Shown here: positions 13,153 through 22,086 of the stretch, piece by piece
Layout: each line of letters opens with the position of its first letter
Numbering within the stretch: the stretch's first letter is position 1
NCBI RefSeq assembly: GCF_002863225.1
Contig: NZ_PKEK01000040.1
Coordinates: forward strand, 1-64,000
Source: Mycobacterium sp.
Lineage (GTDB): Bacteria; Actinomycetota; Actinomycetes; Mycobacteriales; Mycobacteriaceae
Length of the DNA: 64,000 bases
Direction: 5' to 3'
Program-made: the position numbers and the translations under genes
The notes under the pieces: generated by a model
Told to the model about the DNA's origin: nothing
Databases searched by the model: none
What the model saw: the letters and a program-made list of their open reading frames with translations, nothing else

Positions 13153-15768
13153 ATGAGGATTGCTGTCACCGGGGCCAGCGGGGTGATCGGCCGCGGCGTC
13201 GTCGGGCGCCTGCTCAGCGCGGGACACGACGTCGCGGGCCTGGCCCGCCATCGGCCCGAAAGTTGGCCCAGTCAGGCGACTTTCGTTCAAGGCGATATCC
13301 GTGACGGTACGGCGGTTCGCCGAGCGGTCGCGGGCGCCGAGGTGGTCGTGCATTGCGCGTGGGTCCTCGACCCGGCCGCAGATCGACGCTCGGACGCCGA
13401 GGTCACTATCGGTGGCACGCAGAACGTGCTCGACGCCGTCGCGGGCAGCGGCACCCGGCGGCTCGTCTTCGCGTCGTCGGCTCATGTCTACGGTCCCGGC
13501 AGGTTGCTGTCCGAAAGCCAACCGCTGCAACCGGTATCGCCGTTCGGCCGGGACAAGGCACGCGCGGAAGACCTGATCGCGAAGTCCGGCGTGGAGTGGG
13601 TGACGATCCGCGCTGCGGCGATCGTCGGTCGCGGCGTCGACAACTGGGTGCGGCGAGCCCTCGCCTCAGCGTTGTTTCCCGAGGCGGCGGGTCGCACCCT
13701 CCAAGTCGTGCACAGCGACGACGCGCACCGCGTCTTCGTCCGCGCAGCCGTCGACCGGGATGTCGAAAGCGGGGCGGTGAATCTCGCCGCGCCCGGAGAG
13801 CTCACCCTCGGCGAGATCGCCGAGACCCTCGGCCGGCCGCTGACGCCGCGGCTACTCCGCAAGCTGAGCGCGACGGCCGAACTCGACCTGTTGCTGAGCG
13901 CGCCGTCACTGAATACCGCTCTGCTGCAGGATACCTGGAACGTCGAACCCGGCTGGACCGGACGCGACTGCCTGCACGACGTCGCGCTGGCCGTGCGCGG
14001 TCACGTCACCGTCGGCCCCTGGTCGACGGCGCTGCCGTGGCGGTTGACCCATGTCCAGGACATCCCAGCGGTCGACGTCCCGGCAGCCGACGGCGAGGCG
14101 ACGCAGATGGCCGGCCCGGACGGCGGTAACGGCGAGTTCGACACCCCGATCGACCCACGTTTCCCGACGTATCTGGCCACCAACCTGTCCGAGGCTCTGC
14201 CCGGGCCATTCTCGCCGTCGTCGGCGTCGGCGACGGTCAAAGGACTGCGCGCCTCCGGTGCCGTCATCGCCCGACGCCTGCGTCCGGGCGGGCTGATCCA
14301 GCGTGAAATGGCCACCCGCACGGTCGGAGTGTTCGGCCACCGGCTCTACGGTGCCATCACCACCGCCCATTACACGGCCGAGGTCGTGCCTTTCGTCAAG
14401 CCGGAGACGGTGGTTCGGCAGAGCCAGTTCTTCGGCCCGAGCCTGACCGCCATGCCGATCCACGGCGAGCAGCAGCTTCCGCCCGAGGCGGGCAGCGCCA
14501 CCGGGCCGTTGCGCACCGTTCGCAATCTCGGCGTCTTCGGTGTCAACCTGGCCGGGTTGGTGATCGGCGCGAATCGCGACACCAGTGACTTCGTCGGCGA
14601 CATCGCCTGGCTGGAAGAGATTGCCAGCAGCGATCTTTCACAGCTTCCAGAAGCCCGCTTGCAGAGCCTGATCCTGTTGGCCCGGGATCACGTCATCGAC
14701 GGCTGGGTGCTGGCATCCGGGTCGTTCATGGCGTTCGCGGCGCTCAACACGATCTTGCGCGGATTGAGCGGACGCGACATGGTGTTGCCGGTCGGTCAGG
14801 AGCTGGCCAGTGCGGGACTGCTCAGCGCGGTCTACCGCATCGCCGACGCCGCTCGGCGTGATCCCGAGGTCCTGGGAATTCTGGCCACCACCGGCGACCA
14901 CCTGGATGAGCTGTCGACGAAGACGCCGGAGTTCTACCGGACCCTGCGCACCGAACTGGCAGCGTTCGGACACCGCGGTCCGGCCGAGCTGGAAATGCGA
15001 TCGTCGAGCTATGCCGACGACCCGGAGTTGCTGCTCCGCATGGTGGCGAAAGCTGTTGACACGCCGTTGCGTTCAGAGACGCGCCGCCTGAAGATCCCGT
15101 TGCAGGCACGCCCCCTGGCCGCTCTCGTCGCCCACCAGGTCCGCGACCGCGAAATCCGTCGTGACCGCCTGGTGCGGGCAAACTGGCTGCTGCGCAACCT
15201 ACTTCGCGAGCTCGGTCGCCGACTGGTGGATGCGGGAACGCTCGAGACCGTCGACGACGTTTTCTACCTCCTGGTCGACGAACTCGACGCGCTGCCCGCC
15301 GACGTTGCAGAGGTGGTGGCTCGCCGTCGCGCCGACCAGGTCCGGCTCGCCGACGTCCTGCCGCCCGCGGTCTTCAGCGGCGACTGGCAGCCGACGTCGG
15401 TCGCGGCGGCCGCGCTGTCGCCCGGGCAGACCCTGACCGGCGCCGGGGTCAGTGCCGGCCGGGTCCGCGGCCGGGTCCGCATCGTCCGGCCGCAGACCAT
15501 CGACGACCTGCAAGCCGGAGAGATCCTGGTCGCCGAGGTCACCGACGTCGGATACACCGCCGCGTTCTCCTACGCGGGCGCGGTCGTCACCGAACTCGGC
15601 GGGCCGATGTCACACGCGGCGGTGGTGGCGCGCGAATTCGGCATTCCCTGCGTGGTCGACGTGCACGACGCGACACGGCGGCTGCCGCCCGGTGCGCTGG
15701 TCGAGGTCGACGGCACGACAGGGACGATCGTGGTCCTCGAGACGGACCTGCCGAGCGTCACCTCCTGA
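13153..15768 (+). CDS. NAD-dependent epimerase / PEP-utiliser mobile-domain fusion (Rv2047c homologue)
   Basis: An 871-residue protein, close to the length I recall for Rv2047c, starting only 3 nt after the synthase stop, so translationally coupled to pks12. Residues 1 to about 280 form an extended short-chain dehydrogenase/epimerase domain with a GASGVIGRG nucleotide-binding loop. A central region of about 480 residues (from about 300) is of unclear fold. Residues about 770-865 match the swivelling phosphohistidine domain of PEP-utilising enzymes, with GGPMSHAAVVAREFGIPCV carrying the candidate phospho-His. I see no ATP-grasp motif that would phosphorylate that histidine. The conserved link with pks12 suggests a role in making or handling mycoketide lipids; the reaction is unknown. 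Confidence 0.85.
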   Translation: MRIAVTGASGVIGRGVVGRLLSAGHDVAGLARHRPESWPSQATFVQGDIRDGTAVRRAVAGAEVVVHCAWVLDPAADRRSDAEVTIGGTQNVLDAVAGSGTRRLVFASSAHVYGPGRLLSESQPLQPVSPFGRDKARAEDLIAKSGVEWVTIRAAAIVGRGVDNWVRRALASALFPEAAGRTLQVVHSDDAHRVFVRAAVDRDVESGAVNLAAPGELTLGEIAETLGRPLTPRLLRKLSATAELDLLLSAPSLNTALLQDTWNVEPGWTGRDCLHDVALAVRGHVTVGPWSTALPWRLTHVQDIPAVDVPAADGEATQMAGPDGGNGEFDTPIDPRFPTYLATNLSEALPGPFSPSSASATVKGLRASGAVIARRLRPGGLIQREMATRTVGVFGHRLYGAITTAHYTAEVVPFVKPETVVRQSQFFGPSLTAMPIHGEQQLPPEAGSATGPLRTVRNLGVFGVNLAGLVIGANRDTSDFVGDIAWLEEIASSDLSQLPEARLQSLILLARDHVIDGWVLASGSFMAFAALNTILRGLSGRDMVLPVGQELASAGLLSAVYRIADAARRDPEVLGILATTGDHLDELSTKTPEFYRTLRTELAAFGHRGPAELEMRSSSYADDPELLLRMVAKAVDTPLRSETRRLKIPLQARPLAALVAHQVRDREIRRDRLVRANWLLRNLLRELGRRLVDAGTLETVDDVFYLLVDELDALPADVAEVVARRRADQVRLADVLPPAVFSGDWQPTSVAAAALSPGQTLTGAGVSAGRVRGRVRIVRPQTIDDLQAGEILVAEVTDVGYTAAFSYAGAVVTELGGPMSHAAVVAREFGIPCVVDVHDATRRLPPGALVEVDGTTGTIVVLETDLPSVTS

Positions 15769-15785
15769 CGTTCGCTAACGTCAGG
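15764..15785 (+). terminator. hairpin between the Rv2047c homologue and lipT
   Basis: Perfect 9-bp arms CCTGACGTT and AACGTCAGG around a CGCT loop. The upstream stop codon is in the left arm. The only Shine-Dalgarno-like bases before the lipT ATG (AGG) are in the right arm. No U-tract follows, so this is either a partial terminator or an RNA element that limits lipT translation. Confidence 0.5.
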
Positions 15786-15788
15786 TAG

Positions 15789-17294
15789 ATGCACGAACAC
15801 ACGGTCCGCGTGACTACCGCCGCCGGCACCGTCGAAGGCTTCACCCGCGACGGCGTTCACCGCTGGCGATCCATCCCGTATGCCAAGCCGCCGGTGGGGC
15901 CGCTGCGATTCCGGGCACCCGAGCCGGCCCAGCCCTGGCGGGGTGTGCGTTATTGCCACGGTTTCACCAAATGCTCCCCGCAGGAGCATCGCTACGCCAT
16001 GCTCGGCGTCGGCAAGTACCAGGCGATGGGGGAGGACTGCCTCACCCTGAACGTCACGGCACCGGAGACGCCACGTTCGGAGCCGTTGCCGGTGATGGTG
16101 TTCGTGCACGGCGGCGGATACATCATGGGCAGCTCGGCCACACCGATCTACGACGGTGTCGCGCTGGCCAAGCGGGGCTGCGTCTATGTCTCGGTGAACT
16201 ACCGGCTGGGCGCGCTCGGCTGCCTCGACCTGTCCTCGTTGTCGACACCGGACGTGACCATCGACAGCAACCTCTATCTCCGCGATTTGATCCTGGCGCT
16301 GCGCTGGGTGAAGGACAACGCGGCCGTATTCGGCGGCGACCCCGCCAACGTCACGATCTTCGGCGAGAGCGCCGGGGCCCACGCCGTCGGCGCACTGCTG
16401 ACCGCGCCCGATGCCGAAGGGCTGTTCGCGCAAGCGATTTCGGAGAGCCCCGCCAGCGGCATGACCCGGTCCACCGACATCGCGGCGGAGTTCGCCAAGC
16501 GCTACGCCACCCTGCTGGGCGCCGATGCGAGCAATGCCACCGAGAAATTGATGACGGCAACGCCGGCGGAGCTGGTCGCGGCGCAGAACCGGCTGATCAA
16601 CGACGGTGTGCGGGAAATGTTGGGCGCGTTCCCGATTGGCCCGGTGTTCGGCGACGACGTGTTGCCGCTGGATCCCATCGGCGCCATGCAGCAGGGCAAA
16701 GCGCACCGGGTTCCCCTGATCGTCGGGACCAACGCCGACGAGGGGCGTCTGTTCACCCGCTTCCTGCAGTTGCTTCCGACGAATGAGCCGATGATCGAGG
16801 CACTCCTGGCCGAGGTCGAGCCGGCCGCGCGGGATCGCATCACCGAGGCCTACCCGGACTACCCCGAGCGCTCAGCCTGCATCCGACTGGGCGGCGACTT
16901 CGCTTTCGGCTCCGCGGCGTGGGGGATGGCCGAAGCCCACGGCCGCTACGCACCGACGTACCTGTACCGGTACGACTACGCGCCACGGGCGTTGCGTTGG
17001 TCGGGTCTGGGGGCCACCCACGCGACGGAACTGTTGGCCGTTTTCGGTTTCTACCGCACCAGAGTCGGCGCTTTGCTGACAGCGCCGGTCGATCGACGTT
17101 CGGCACTGCGCGTCACTCGCGAAGTGCAAAGGCGCTGGCGGTCATTCAGCCGCACAGGCAACCCCGGCGACGACTGGCCCGCCTACACCGAGGCCGACCG
17201 CGCGGTCCTGGTATTCGACCGCAAGTCTCATCTCGAGTACGACCCGCATCCCGAACGGCGGCGGGCCTGGGAAGGCTTTTCGCTAGCGCGATGA
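15789..17294 (+). CDS. lipT: type B carboxylesterase LipT
   Basis: A 501-residue alpha/beta hydrolase of the carboxylesterase/acetylcholinesterase type. The N-terminal block has the GDGVHRWRSIPYAKPPVG-like start typical of the family. The oxyanion loop HGGGY is near residue 110 and the nucleophile motif GESAG near residue 197; the acid (in a DEGRLF block) and a late His (GATHATEL) follow. No signal peptide is evident. In M. tuberculosis lipT (Rv2045c) follows Rv2047c and lppI; lppI is absent here. Physiological substrate is unknown; short-chain acyl ester hydrolysis is typical of the family. A stem-loop lies just before the start codon. Confidence 0.85.
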   Translation: MHEHTVRVTTAAGTVEGFTRDGVHRWRSIPYAKPPVGPLRFRAPEPAQPWRGVRYCHGFTKCSPQEHRYAMLGVGKYQAMGEDCLTLNVTAPETPRSEPLPVMVFVHGGGYIMGSSATPIYDGVALAKRGCVYVSVNYRLGALGCLDLSSLSTPDVTIDSNLYLRDLILALRWVKDNAAVFGGDPANVTIFGESAGAHAVGALLTAPDAEGLFAQAISESPASGMTRSTDIAAEFAKRYATLLGADASNATEKLMTATPAELVAAQNRLINDGVREMLGAFPIGPVFGDDVLPLDPIGAMQQGKAHRVPLIVGTNADEGRLFTRFLQLLPTNEPMIEALLAEVEPAARDRITEAYPDYPERSACIRLGGDFAFGSAAWGMAEAHGRYAPTYLYRYDYAPRALRWSGLGATHATELLAVFGFYRTRVGALLTAPVDRRSALRVTREVQRRWRSFSRTGNPGDDWPAYTEADRAVLVFDRKSHLEYDPHPERRRAWEGFSLAR

Positions 17295-17321
17295 CGGTGG
17301 ATGTGATTTCGTGAACGAGTC

Positions 17322-19328
17322 ATGACACTGCACCCCGACAACGTCGTCGAGCGGCCCGCTGACCTCACCGCTGCGTGGCTGACCGCTGCCCTCGGCGCCG
17401 GCACCGTCACCGACTTCAGCACCCAACGAATCGGCACCGGCCAGATGAGCGAGTGCTACCGGGTTGAGCTGACGTATGCCGACAACGCGGCGGCCGACCG
17501 TCCGAAATCGGTGGTGCTCAAGGTCGCGGCCACCGATCAGATGAGCCGCCAAACCGGGCTGACGCTGGGCCTCTACGAGCGTGAAGTGTGCTTCTATCGC
17601 GACATCGCTCCGCGCCTGCACGGGCCCGTTGCGCCTTGCTATCACAATGCTTTCGATGCGGCGTCCGGGATCTTCGACGTGTTGCTCGGTGACGCTGACC
17701 CCGCGGTGGTCGGTGACGAGATCCGCGGCGCGACGACCGCGCAGGCGCATACCGCCGTCACCGAACTCGGCCGTCTGCAAGGCCCGTTACTGGGCGACCC
17801 CGCGCTGGCCGACGCCGCCTGGCTCAACCGCGATACGCCGGTCAACCAGGGGCTGATCGCCGCGCTGTTCGCCGGCTTCGTCGACCGCTACGGCGAGCAG
17901 ATCTCCCCGGAACATCGCACGGTGTGTGAGCGGTTGGTCGGTGGGTTCGACGACTACCTGTCGGCCGAGGCAACCGAAGACCGCATCCACGGACTGGTCC
18001 ACGGTGACTACCGCCTGGACAACATGCTGTTCGGCGCCGAGGGTGCCGATCGCCCACTCACCGTTGTCGATTGGCAGACGGTGACGTGGGGTCCGGCGAT
18101 GACCGACCTGGCCTACTTCCTCGGTTGCGCGCTGCCGGTGGCGGATCGGCGCGAGCACTATGACGTGCTGCTCGACGGCTACCATCGCGCGCTCGGCCCG
18201 GACGCGCCGATCAGCCTCGCCGATGTTCGCGAAGGCGTACGCCGGCAGAGTTTCTTCGGGGTGATGATGGCGATCGTCTCGTCGATGCTGGTGGAGCGCA
18301 CCGAGCGCGGCGACGCGATGTTCATGACCATGCTGGCGCGGCACTGCGAGCATGTACTGGACACCGACGCACTGGCAATCCTGCCGGAGCCGACCGCGGG
18401 CGACTCGATTCGCCCGTCGGCGGACGACGAGTCGGCGCACAGCCCGACCGAGGAGCCACTGTGGAATGAAAGCTGGTACGCCGACTTCGTCGACGCCGCA
18501 CAGGGACTCGGCGGCTGGCTACGGCTCGGTCTGATCCCGAACCAGCAGACGGCCTGGTTGCATGCCGTGTTCTGCGGTCCGGGCCTGCCCACCGTCGCCG
18601 TGGTGGACTTCGAGGTTCCGTCGCCCGCCGATGCATGGCAGGTGCGCACCAAGGCAATCGATTTCACGCACTCGGTCGACAACCCGCTGCACACCTATCG
18701 CGTGGCGCTGACCGGACGTGGTCAGTCCTACCTCGACCCGGCGGCGTTACTGCGGGGTGAGCAGGGCGAGCCGGCGGAGGTCACACTCGAGCTCGAATGG
18801 GTCACCGACGGGACGCCGTATCAGTACCGGGTCGCAACTCGTTACGAGATCCCCTGCACGGTAACAGGATCGGTGACCGTCGACGGCCGGCGGTATACCC
18901 TCGATGCGGTGCCCGGGCAACGGGACCACTCATGGGGAGTGCGGGACTGGTGGAGCATGGACTGGCTCTGGAGTGCGCTGCATCTCGACGACGGCACGCA
19001 TGTACACGGGGTGGACCTCAAGATTCCGGGTGTTCCGACGATGTGTGTCGGATACGTCCAGGATCGCAGCGGCGCGGTCACCGAATTGGAAACCATCTCT
19101 CCGATTCAGACATTCGACGCCGACGGGCTTCCGATCGCCGCGACGCTGGCCGTCAACCCAAGTGGGATCACTGCGACCATCGACGTGCTCGGGCACGGGC
19201 CACTACGCCTGGTCTCCAAAGACGGTCGGGTCAGCCAATTTCCGCGGGTCTGGGCGACGGTGAGCACCGCAGATGGCCGGGCCGGTGTGGGCTGGCTGGA
19301 ATGGAACCGCAATCTGCCCGGTGCCTGA
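17322..19328 (+). CDS. aminoglycoside/choline-kinase-like phosphotransferase fused to a C-terminal domain of unknown function
   Basis: A 668-residue two-part protein. Residues 1 to about 350 are an APH/choline kinase fold: HGDYRLDNML supplies the catalytic Asp and the Asn of the Brenner motif, and VVDWQTV the metal-binding Asp. Residues about 375-668 form a beta-rich domain with many Trp residues, seen alone or fused to such kinases in actinobacteria (DUF7064/7065 type, tentative). The stop overlaps the start of the gluconokinase gene by 8 nt, so the two are probably co-expressed. Substrate unknown; relatives are often called acyl-CoA-dehydrogenase-linked or ecdysteroid-kinase-like, which says little about function. 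Confidence 0.75.
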   Translation: MTLHPDNVVERPADLTAAWLTAALGAGTVTDFSTQRIGTGQMSECYRVELTYADNAAADRPKSVVLKVAATDQMSRQTGLTLGLYEREVCFYRDIAPRLHGPVAPCYHNAFDAASGIFDVLLGDADPAVVGDEIRGATTAQAHTAVTELGRLQGPLLGDPALADAAWLNRDTPVNQGLIAALFAGFVDRYGEQISPEHRTVCERLVGGFDDYLSAEATEDRIHGLVHGDYRLDNMLFGAEGADRPLTVVDWQTVTWGPAMTDLAYFLGCALPVADRREHYDVLLDGYHRALGPDAPISLADVREGVRRQSFFGVMMAIVSSMLVERTERGDAMFMTMLARHCEHVLDTDALAILPEPTAGDSIRPSADDESAHSPTEEPLWNESWYADFVDAAQGLGGWLRLGLIPNQQTAWLHAVFCGPGLPTVAVVDFEVPSPADAWQVRTKAIDFTHSVDNPLHTYRVALTGRGQSYLDPAALLRGEQGEPAEVTLELEWVTDGTPYQYRVATRYEIPCTVTGSVTVDGRRYTLDAVPGQRDHSWGVRDWWSMDWLWSALHLDDGTHVHGVDLKIPGVPTMCVGYVQDRSGAVTELETISPIQTFDADGLPIAATLAVNPSGITATIDVLGHGPLRLVSKDGRVSQFPRVWATVSTADGRAGVGWLEWNRNLPGA

Positions 19329-19839
19329 CGAAAAGCGTTGTGCAGCAGGCACGCCCATCGTAGTGATGGGCGTGTCCGGTTCCGGCAAGTCGACCGTGGG
19401 CGCGGCGCTCGCCGGTCGCCTCGGTGTACCATTCGCCGACGCCGACACCTTTCACCCGGCGGCCAACCTGGCGAAGATGTCAGCCGGTTCGCCGCTCGAC
19501 GACGACGACCGATATCCATGGTTGGCCGCGGTGGGCCAGTGGCTGGCCGACCACGACGGCTGCGTCATGAGTTGTTCGGCGCTCAGACGCCGATACCGCG
19601 ACCAATTACGTTCGCACCGAACGAATATCGAATTCCTGCATCTGGCCGGTTCCGCAGAGCTGATCAGTCACCGGCAAGCCGGGCGGGCCGCGCACTTCAT
19701 GCCGTCGTCGCTAATGTTGTCGCAGTTCGAGGCGCTGGAACCCCTCGAGGATGACGAACGCGGCCTGACCGTCGACGTCGGGCAAAGCGTCGACGCCGTC
19801 GTCGACTCGTTCGTGCGGTATCTGTCGGCTAAGACCTGA
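19321..19839 (+). CDS. gntK: gluconokinase (GntK family)
   Basis: A 172-residue P-loop kinase: GVSGSGKST near the N-terminus, then the family block DADTFHP and the SCSALRRRYRD segment that holds the gluconate-kinase signature. It phosphorylates D-gluconate to 6-phosphogluconate for the pentose phosphate pathway. I take the GTG at 19321, which overlaps the upstream stop; a longer in-frame start at 19273 would extend into the preceding gene. The 3' end overlaps the convergent RDD gene by 11 nt. No gluconate transporter or GntR regulator is adjacent. Confidence 0.88.
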   Translation: MPDEKRCAAGTPIVVMGVSGSGKSTVGAALAGRLGVPFADADTFHPAANLAKMSAGSPLDDDDRYPWLAAVGQWLADHDGCVMSCSALRRRYRDQLRSHRTNIEFLHLAGSAELISHRQAGRAAHFMPSSLMLSQFEALEPLEDDERGLTVDVGQSVDAVVDSFVRYLSAKT

Positions 19840-20305
19840 CCACCTGAGTGCCGCCGGCCAACTCGTCGTGCTTGCCCTGCTTGGTGGCACTGCCGCTGAT
19901 CGTGGCGGCGATCACGACGTAGGCGATGAAAGCCAGCAGCGGACCGAGATAGGGCACCACCGACAACAAGGTGAACGAGTTGCGGATGGCCGACTGGGTG
20001 ACGTCGGGTCTGGGAGCACCGCCTGGCCCGTGGACGGACAAGCCCAGCAGCCGCTTGCCCGGACTGGCGCCCTGGCTGACTTCGAACAGGACGAAGTACC
20101 CGAACATCAGCACACCGGAGAACAAACCGGTGACCAGCCACCAGTAGTCGCCGTCGAGGAGAAGCAGGGACGCCAGGAATACGACGACGTTGACCAGAAC
20201 GCCGTCGATCAGCCGGGCGAAAAATCGTGCGCCGAGCCCACCGGCCCGGACGCCCGATGCCTGCGAGGGGTAGCTGAAATTGTGGTCGAAATCAGCTGAT
20301 GTCAT
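19829..20305 (-). CDS. RDD family membrane protein
   Basis: A 158-residue integral membrane protein with the RDD pattern: LGARFFARLIDGVLVN before the first membrane segment, a second segment (YWWLVTGLFSGVLMFGYFVLF) and the SPGKRLLGL loop, then a third hydrophobic stretch near residues 115-135. RDD proteins are of varied or unknown function; some act in ion exchange. It converges on gntK with an 11-nt overlap, so antisense effects between the two transcripts are possible. Confidence 0.85.
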   Translation of the reverse strand: MTSADFDHNFSYPSQASGVRAGGLGARFFARLIDGVLVNVVVFLASLLLLDGDYWWLVTGLFSGVLMFGYFVLFEVSQGASPGKRLLGLSVHGPGGAPRPDVTQSAIRNSFTLLSVVPYLGPLLAFIAYVVIAATISGSATKQGKHDELAGGTQVVRS

Positions 20306-20370
20306 GACGGACTCCTAGCGGCGGTGGCCGCCAATGTACCCGGGTCGATCCAGTCCGTCGATCGCGCCGA

Positions 20371-21486
20371 TCAACTCCAGCGGCGCGCTTTTTTCCGTCC
20401 ACGCTGAGCGAGTTCTTCGCCGCGTTCGCGTGCCACGTCAGCGAACTCGCTGCCGCGTTCGCGTGCGACCTCCGCCAGTTCGCTGCCGCGCTCGCGGGCA
20501 ACTTCAGCGAGTTCGCTGCCGCGCTCGTAAGCGCGTTCACCGATTTCGGCGCCACGGTCACGGGCGATGTCCGCCCATTCGCTGCTGCGGTCGCGGACAG
20601 TCTCGGCGAGTTCCTCGCCGCGTTTACGCGCGCGCTTACGGGCCTTCTTGACCACCGGCTTGCTCTTCTTGGCGGCGGTCTGGGCCCAGTCGGCACCTCG
20701 CTCGGCGGCGGTGCTCGCGAGATCGGCGCTGCGATCGGCGGCCGTGCTGGCCAGTTCTTCACCGCGTTTGCGGGCTGCCTCGACCACCGGCGCACTGCGC
20801 TCGGCCGCCGCACTGGCTAGTTCCCGTCCGCGCTCGGCGGCCGTGCTGGCCAGTTCTTCACCGCGTTTGCGGGCTGCCTCGACCACCGGCGCACTGCGCT
20901 CGGCCGCCGCACTGGCTAGTTCGCGTCCGCGCTCGGCGCCTGCGTGTAGACCGTGCGAGATCCGCTCGGCAAATTCGGAATCGAGCAGCGAGTCGTCGGA
21001 CCCGGTCAGCGGCAGAGCCGAGGACACCGCCTCGGTCAGCCGGCTGGCGGCGCGCCGCCCACGCCATCCCAGGGACGGCTTGCCGGCGGTGTCGGCCGAC
21101 GCGATGATCAGACCGCCCAGCAGGCTCAAATCGGTGAGCAGGGCACGGCGTTTCTCGGTCTTGCGTTGCGGGTCACTCTCGGTCCAAAACAGATGTCCGC
21201 CAAGGCTGCCCGGGATGACAGTGATTGCGAGCGCCGCGGACGCGATCCGCGGCAGCTTTCCGGTGGCCAGAAGCACTCCGCCGCCGACCTGGACGGCGGC
21301 GTTGATCCGCGCAGCCGTTTCGGGGTTCGACGGGACCTTGTCGCCGTACGGCTCCGGAAGGTTGCGCAGCGCCGCGACGGTCGGCTCCGTTGCCTCGAGG
21401 GTGATCGATGGGTTGCGCAGCGTCTCGATGCCCTGGCCGATGAAGACTGCGGACAGCAAAGGACGCGCGATTCTACGGATCAACAT
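20371..21486 (-). CDS. DoxX-family membrane protein with a long LEA-like 11-residue repeat tail
   Basis: A 371-residue protein. Residues 1-140 resemble DoxX: MLIRRIARPLLSAVFIGQG, then AAVQVGGGVLLATGKLPR and hydrophobic segments at about 85-100 and 115-132. From residue about 184 to the end the protein is made of charged, Ala-rich repeats, including GSELAEVARER and RGEELASTAAE units of 11 residues, two perfect 33-residue copies and a Lys-rich stretch. Such 11-mers form amphipathic helices, as in group-3 LEA proteins and apolipoproteins. The ATG at 21486 is chosen because upstream residues in the same frame are not DoxX-like. The tail has no membrane segment and probably lies along a membrane or binds lipid or nucleic acid. 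Confidence 0.8.
   Translation of the reverse strand: MLIRRIARPLLSAVFIGQGIETLRNPSITLEATEPTVAALRNLPEPYGDKVPSNPETAARINAAVQVGGGVLLATGKLPRIASAALAITVIPGSLGGHLFWTESDPQRKTEKRRALLTDLSLLGGLIIASADTAGKPSLGWRGRRAASRLTEAVSSALPLTGSDDSLLDSEFAERISHGLHAGAERGRELASAAAERSAPVVEAARKRGEELASTAAERGRELASAAAERSAPVVEAARKRGEELASTAADRSADLASTAAERGADWAQTAAKKSKPVVKKARKRARKRGEELAETVRDRSSEWADIARDRGAEIGERAYERGSELAEVARERGSELAEVARERGSEFADVARERGEELAQRGRKKARRWS
20741..20938 (-). repeat. two 99-bp tandem direct repeats coding 33-residue units
   Basis: Units at 20741-20839 and 20840-20938 differ at one position only. They encode identical 33-residue blocks in the tail of the DoxX fusion protein and sit inside a longer region of degenerate 33-bp (11-codon) repeats reaching to about 20400. 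Copy number is likely to vary between strains. Confidence 0.9.
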
Positions 21487-21538
21487 GGCGGGCTTGTTCC
21501 CAGATTCGGCTGACGGCAAACCGCGATATTGAACGGAT

Positions 21539-22054
21539 TTACGACCCCGGTGGCGGCGCGTGGCGTCGCGCCCAGAGCGGCAGTAACACCCAGAATCCGA
21601 GTTGCCCGGCGATCGCGAAGGCACCGGCGACGACGCCGGCGCTCACGCCGGCCACCGCACCGAAAATGATCACCGTCACGCCGGTCAGCGCCAAGCCCAT
21701 CAGCAGCAATCCCGCGTAGGCGAACCGGTGTGCCGCGGAGACCAGGAACTGGGTTCGGTGCCGGCGAAACAGCATGCGATGCATGCCGACCGGTGCCTCC
21801 AGCAGCACCGTAGCGCCGACCGAGCAGCCCACCGTCGCCAGATACACCACCCGCATCATGGTGCTCAAGACGTCGAAGCGGGGCTGGAACGGCAGCGTCA
21901 ACAGGAAGCCGGTGAGCAACTGGACGCCGGTCTGGACGACTCGCAACTCCTGCAGCAGGCTCAGCCAATTGCGGTCCAACCGTTGGGTTTCGGTCTCCGA
22001 TCGCGCCGTGCTGTCCCAGGCCTGATCGCGTTCAGGGTGGTCGACGACGTCCAT
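21539..22054 (-). CDS. DUF6328 family membrane protein
   Basis: A 171-residue protein with an N-terminal soluble segment, the block RLDRNWLSLLQELRVVQTGV typical of this family, and four hydrophobic segments (about 45-55, 68-88, 108-130, 138-162). It lies 52 nt upstream of the DoxX fusion gene on the same strand and may be co-transcribed with it. Function is unknown. Confidence 0.72.
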   Translation of the reverse strand: MDVVDHPERDQAWDSTARSETETQRLDRNWLSLLQELRVVQTGVQLLTGFLLTLPFQPRFDVLSTMMRVVYLATVGCSVGATVLLEAPVGMHRMLFRRHRTQFLVSAAHRFAYAGLLLMGLALTGVTVIIFGAVAGVSAGVVAGAFAIAGQLGFWVLLPLWARRHAPPPGS

Positions 22055-22086
22055 GACCGTCGATCATGCCAGCCCCGGGGGTTTCC

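Noticed and set aside
20371..20940. CRISPR-like or satellite array in the repeat region
   Set aside because: The 33/99-bp periodicity keeps the reading frame, has no unique spacers, and encodes 11-residue protein repeats.
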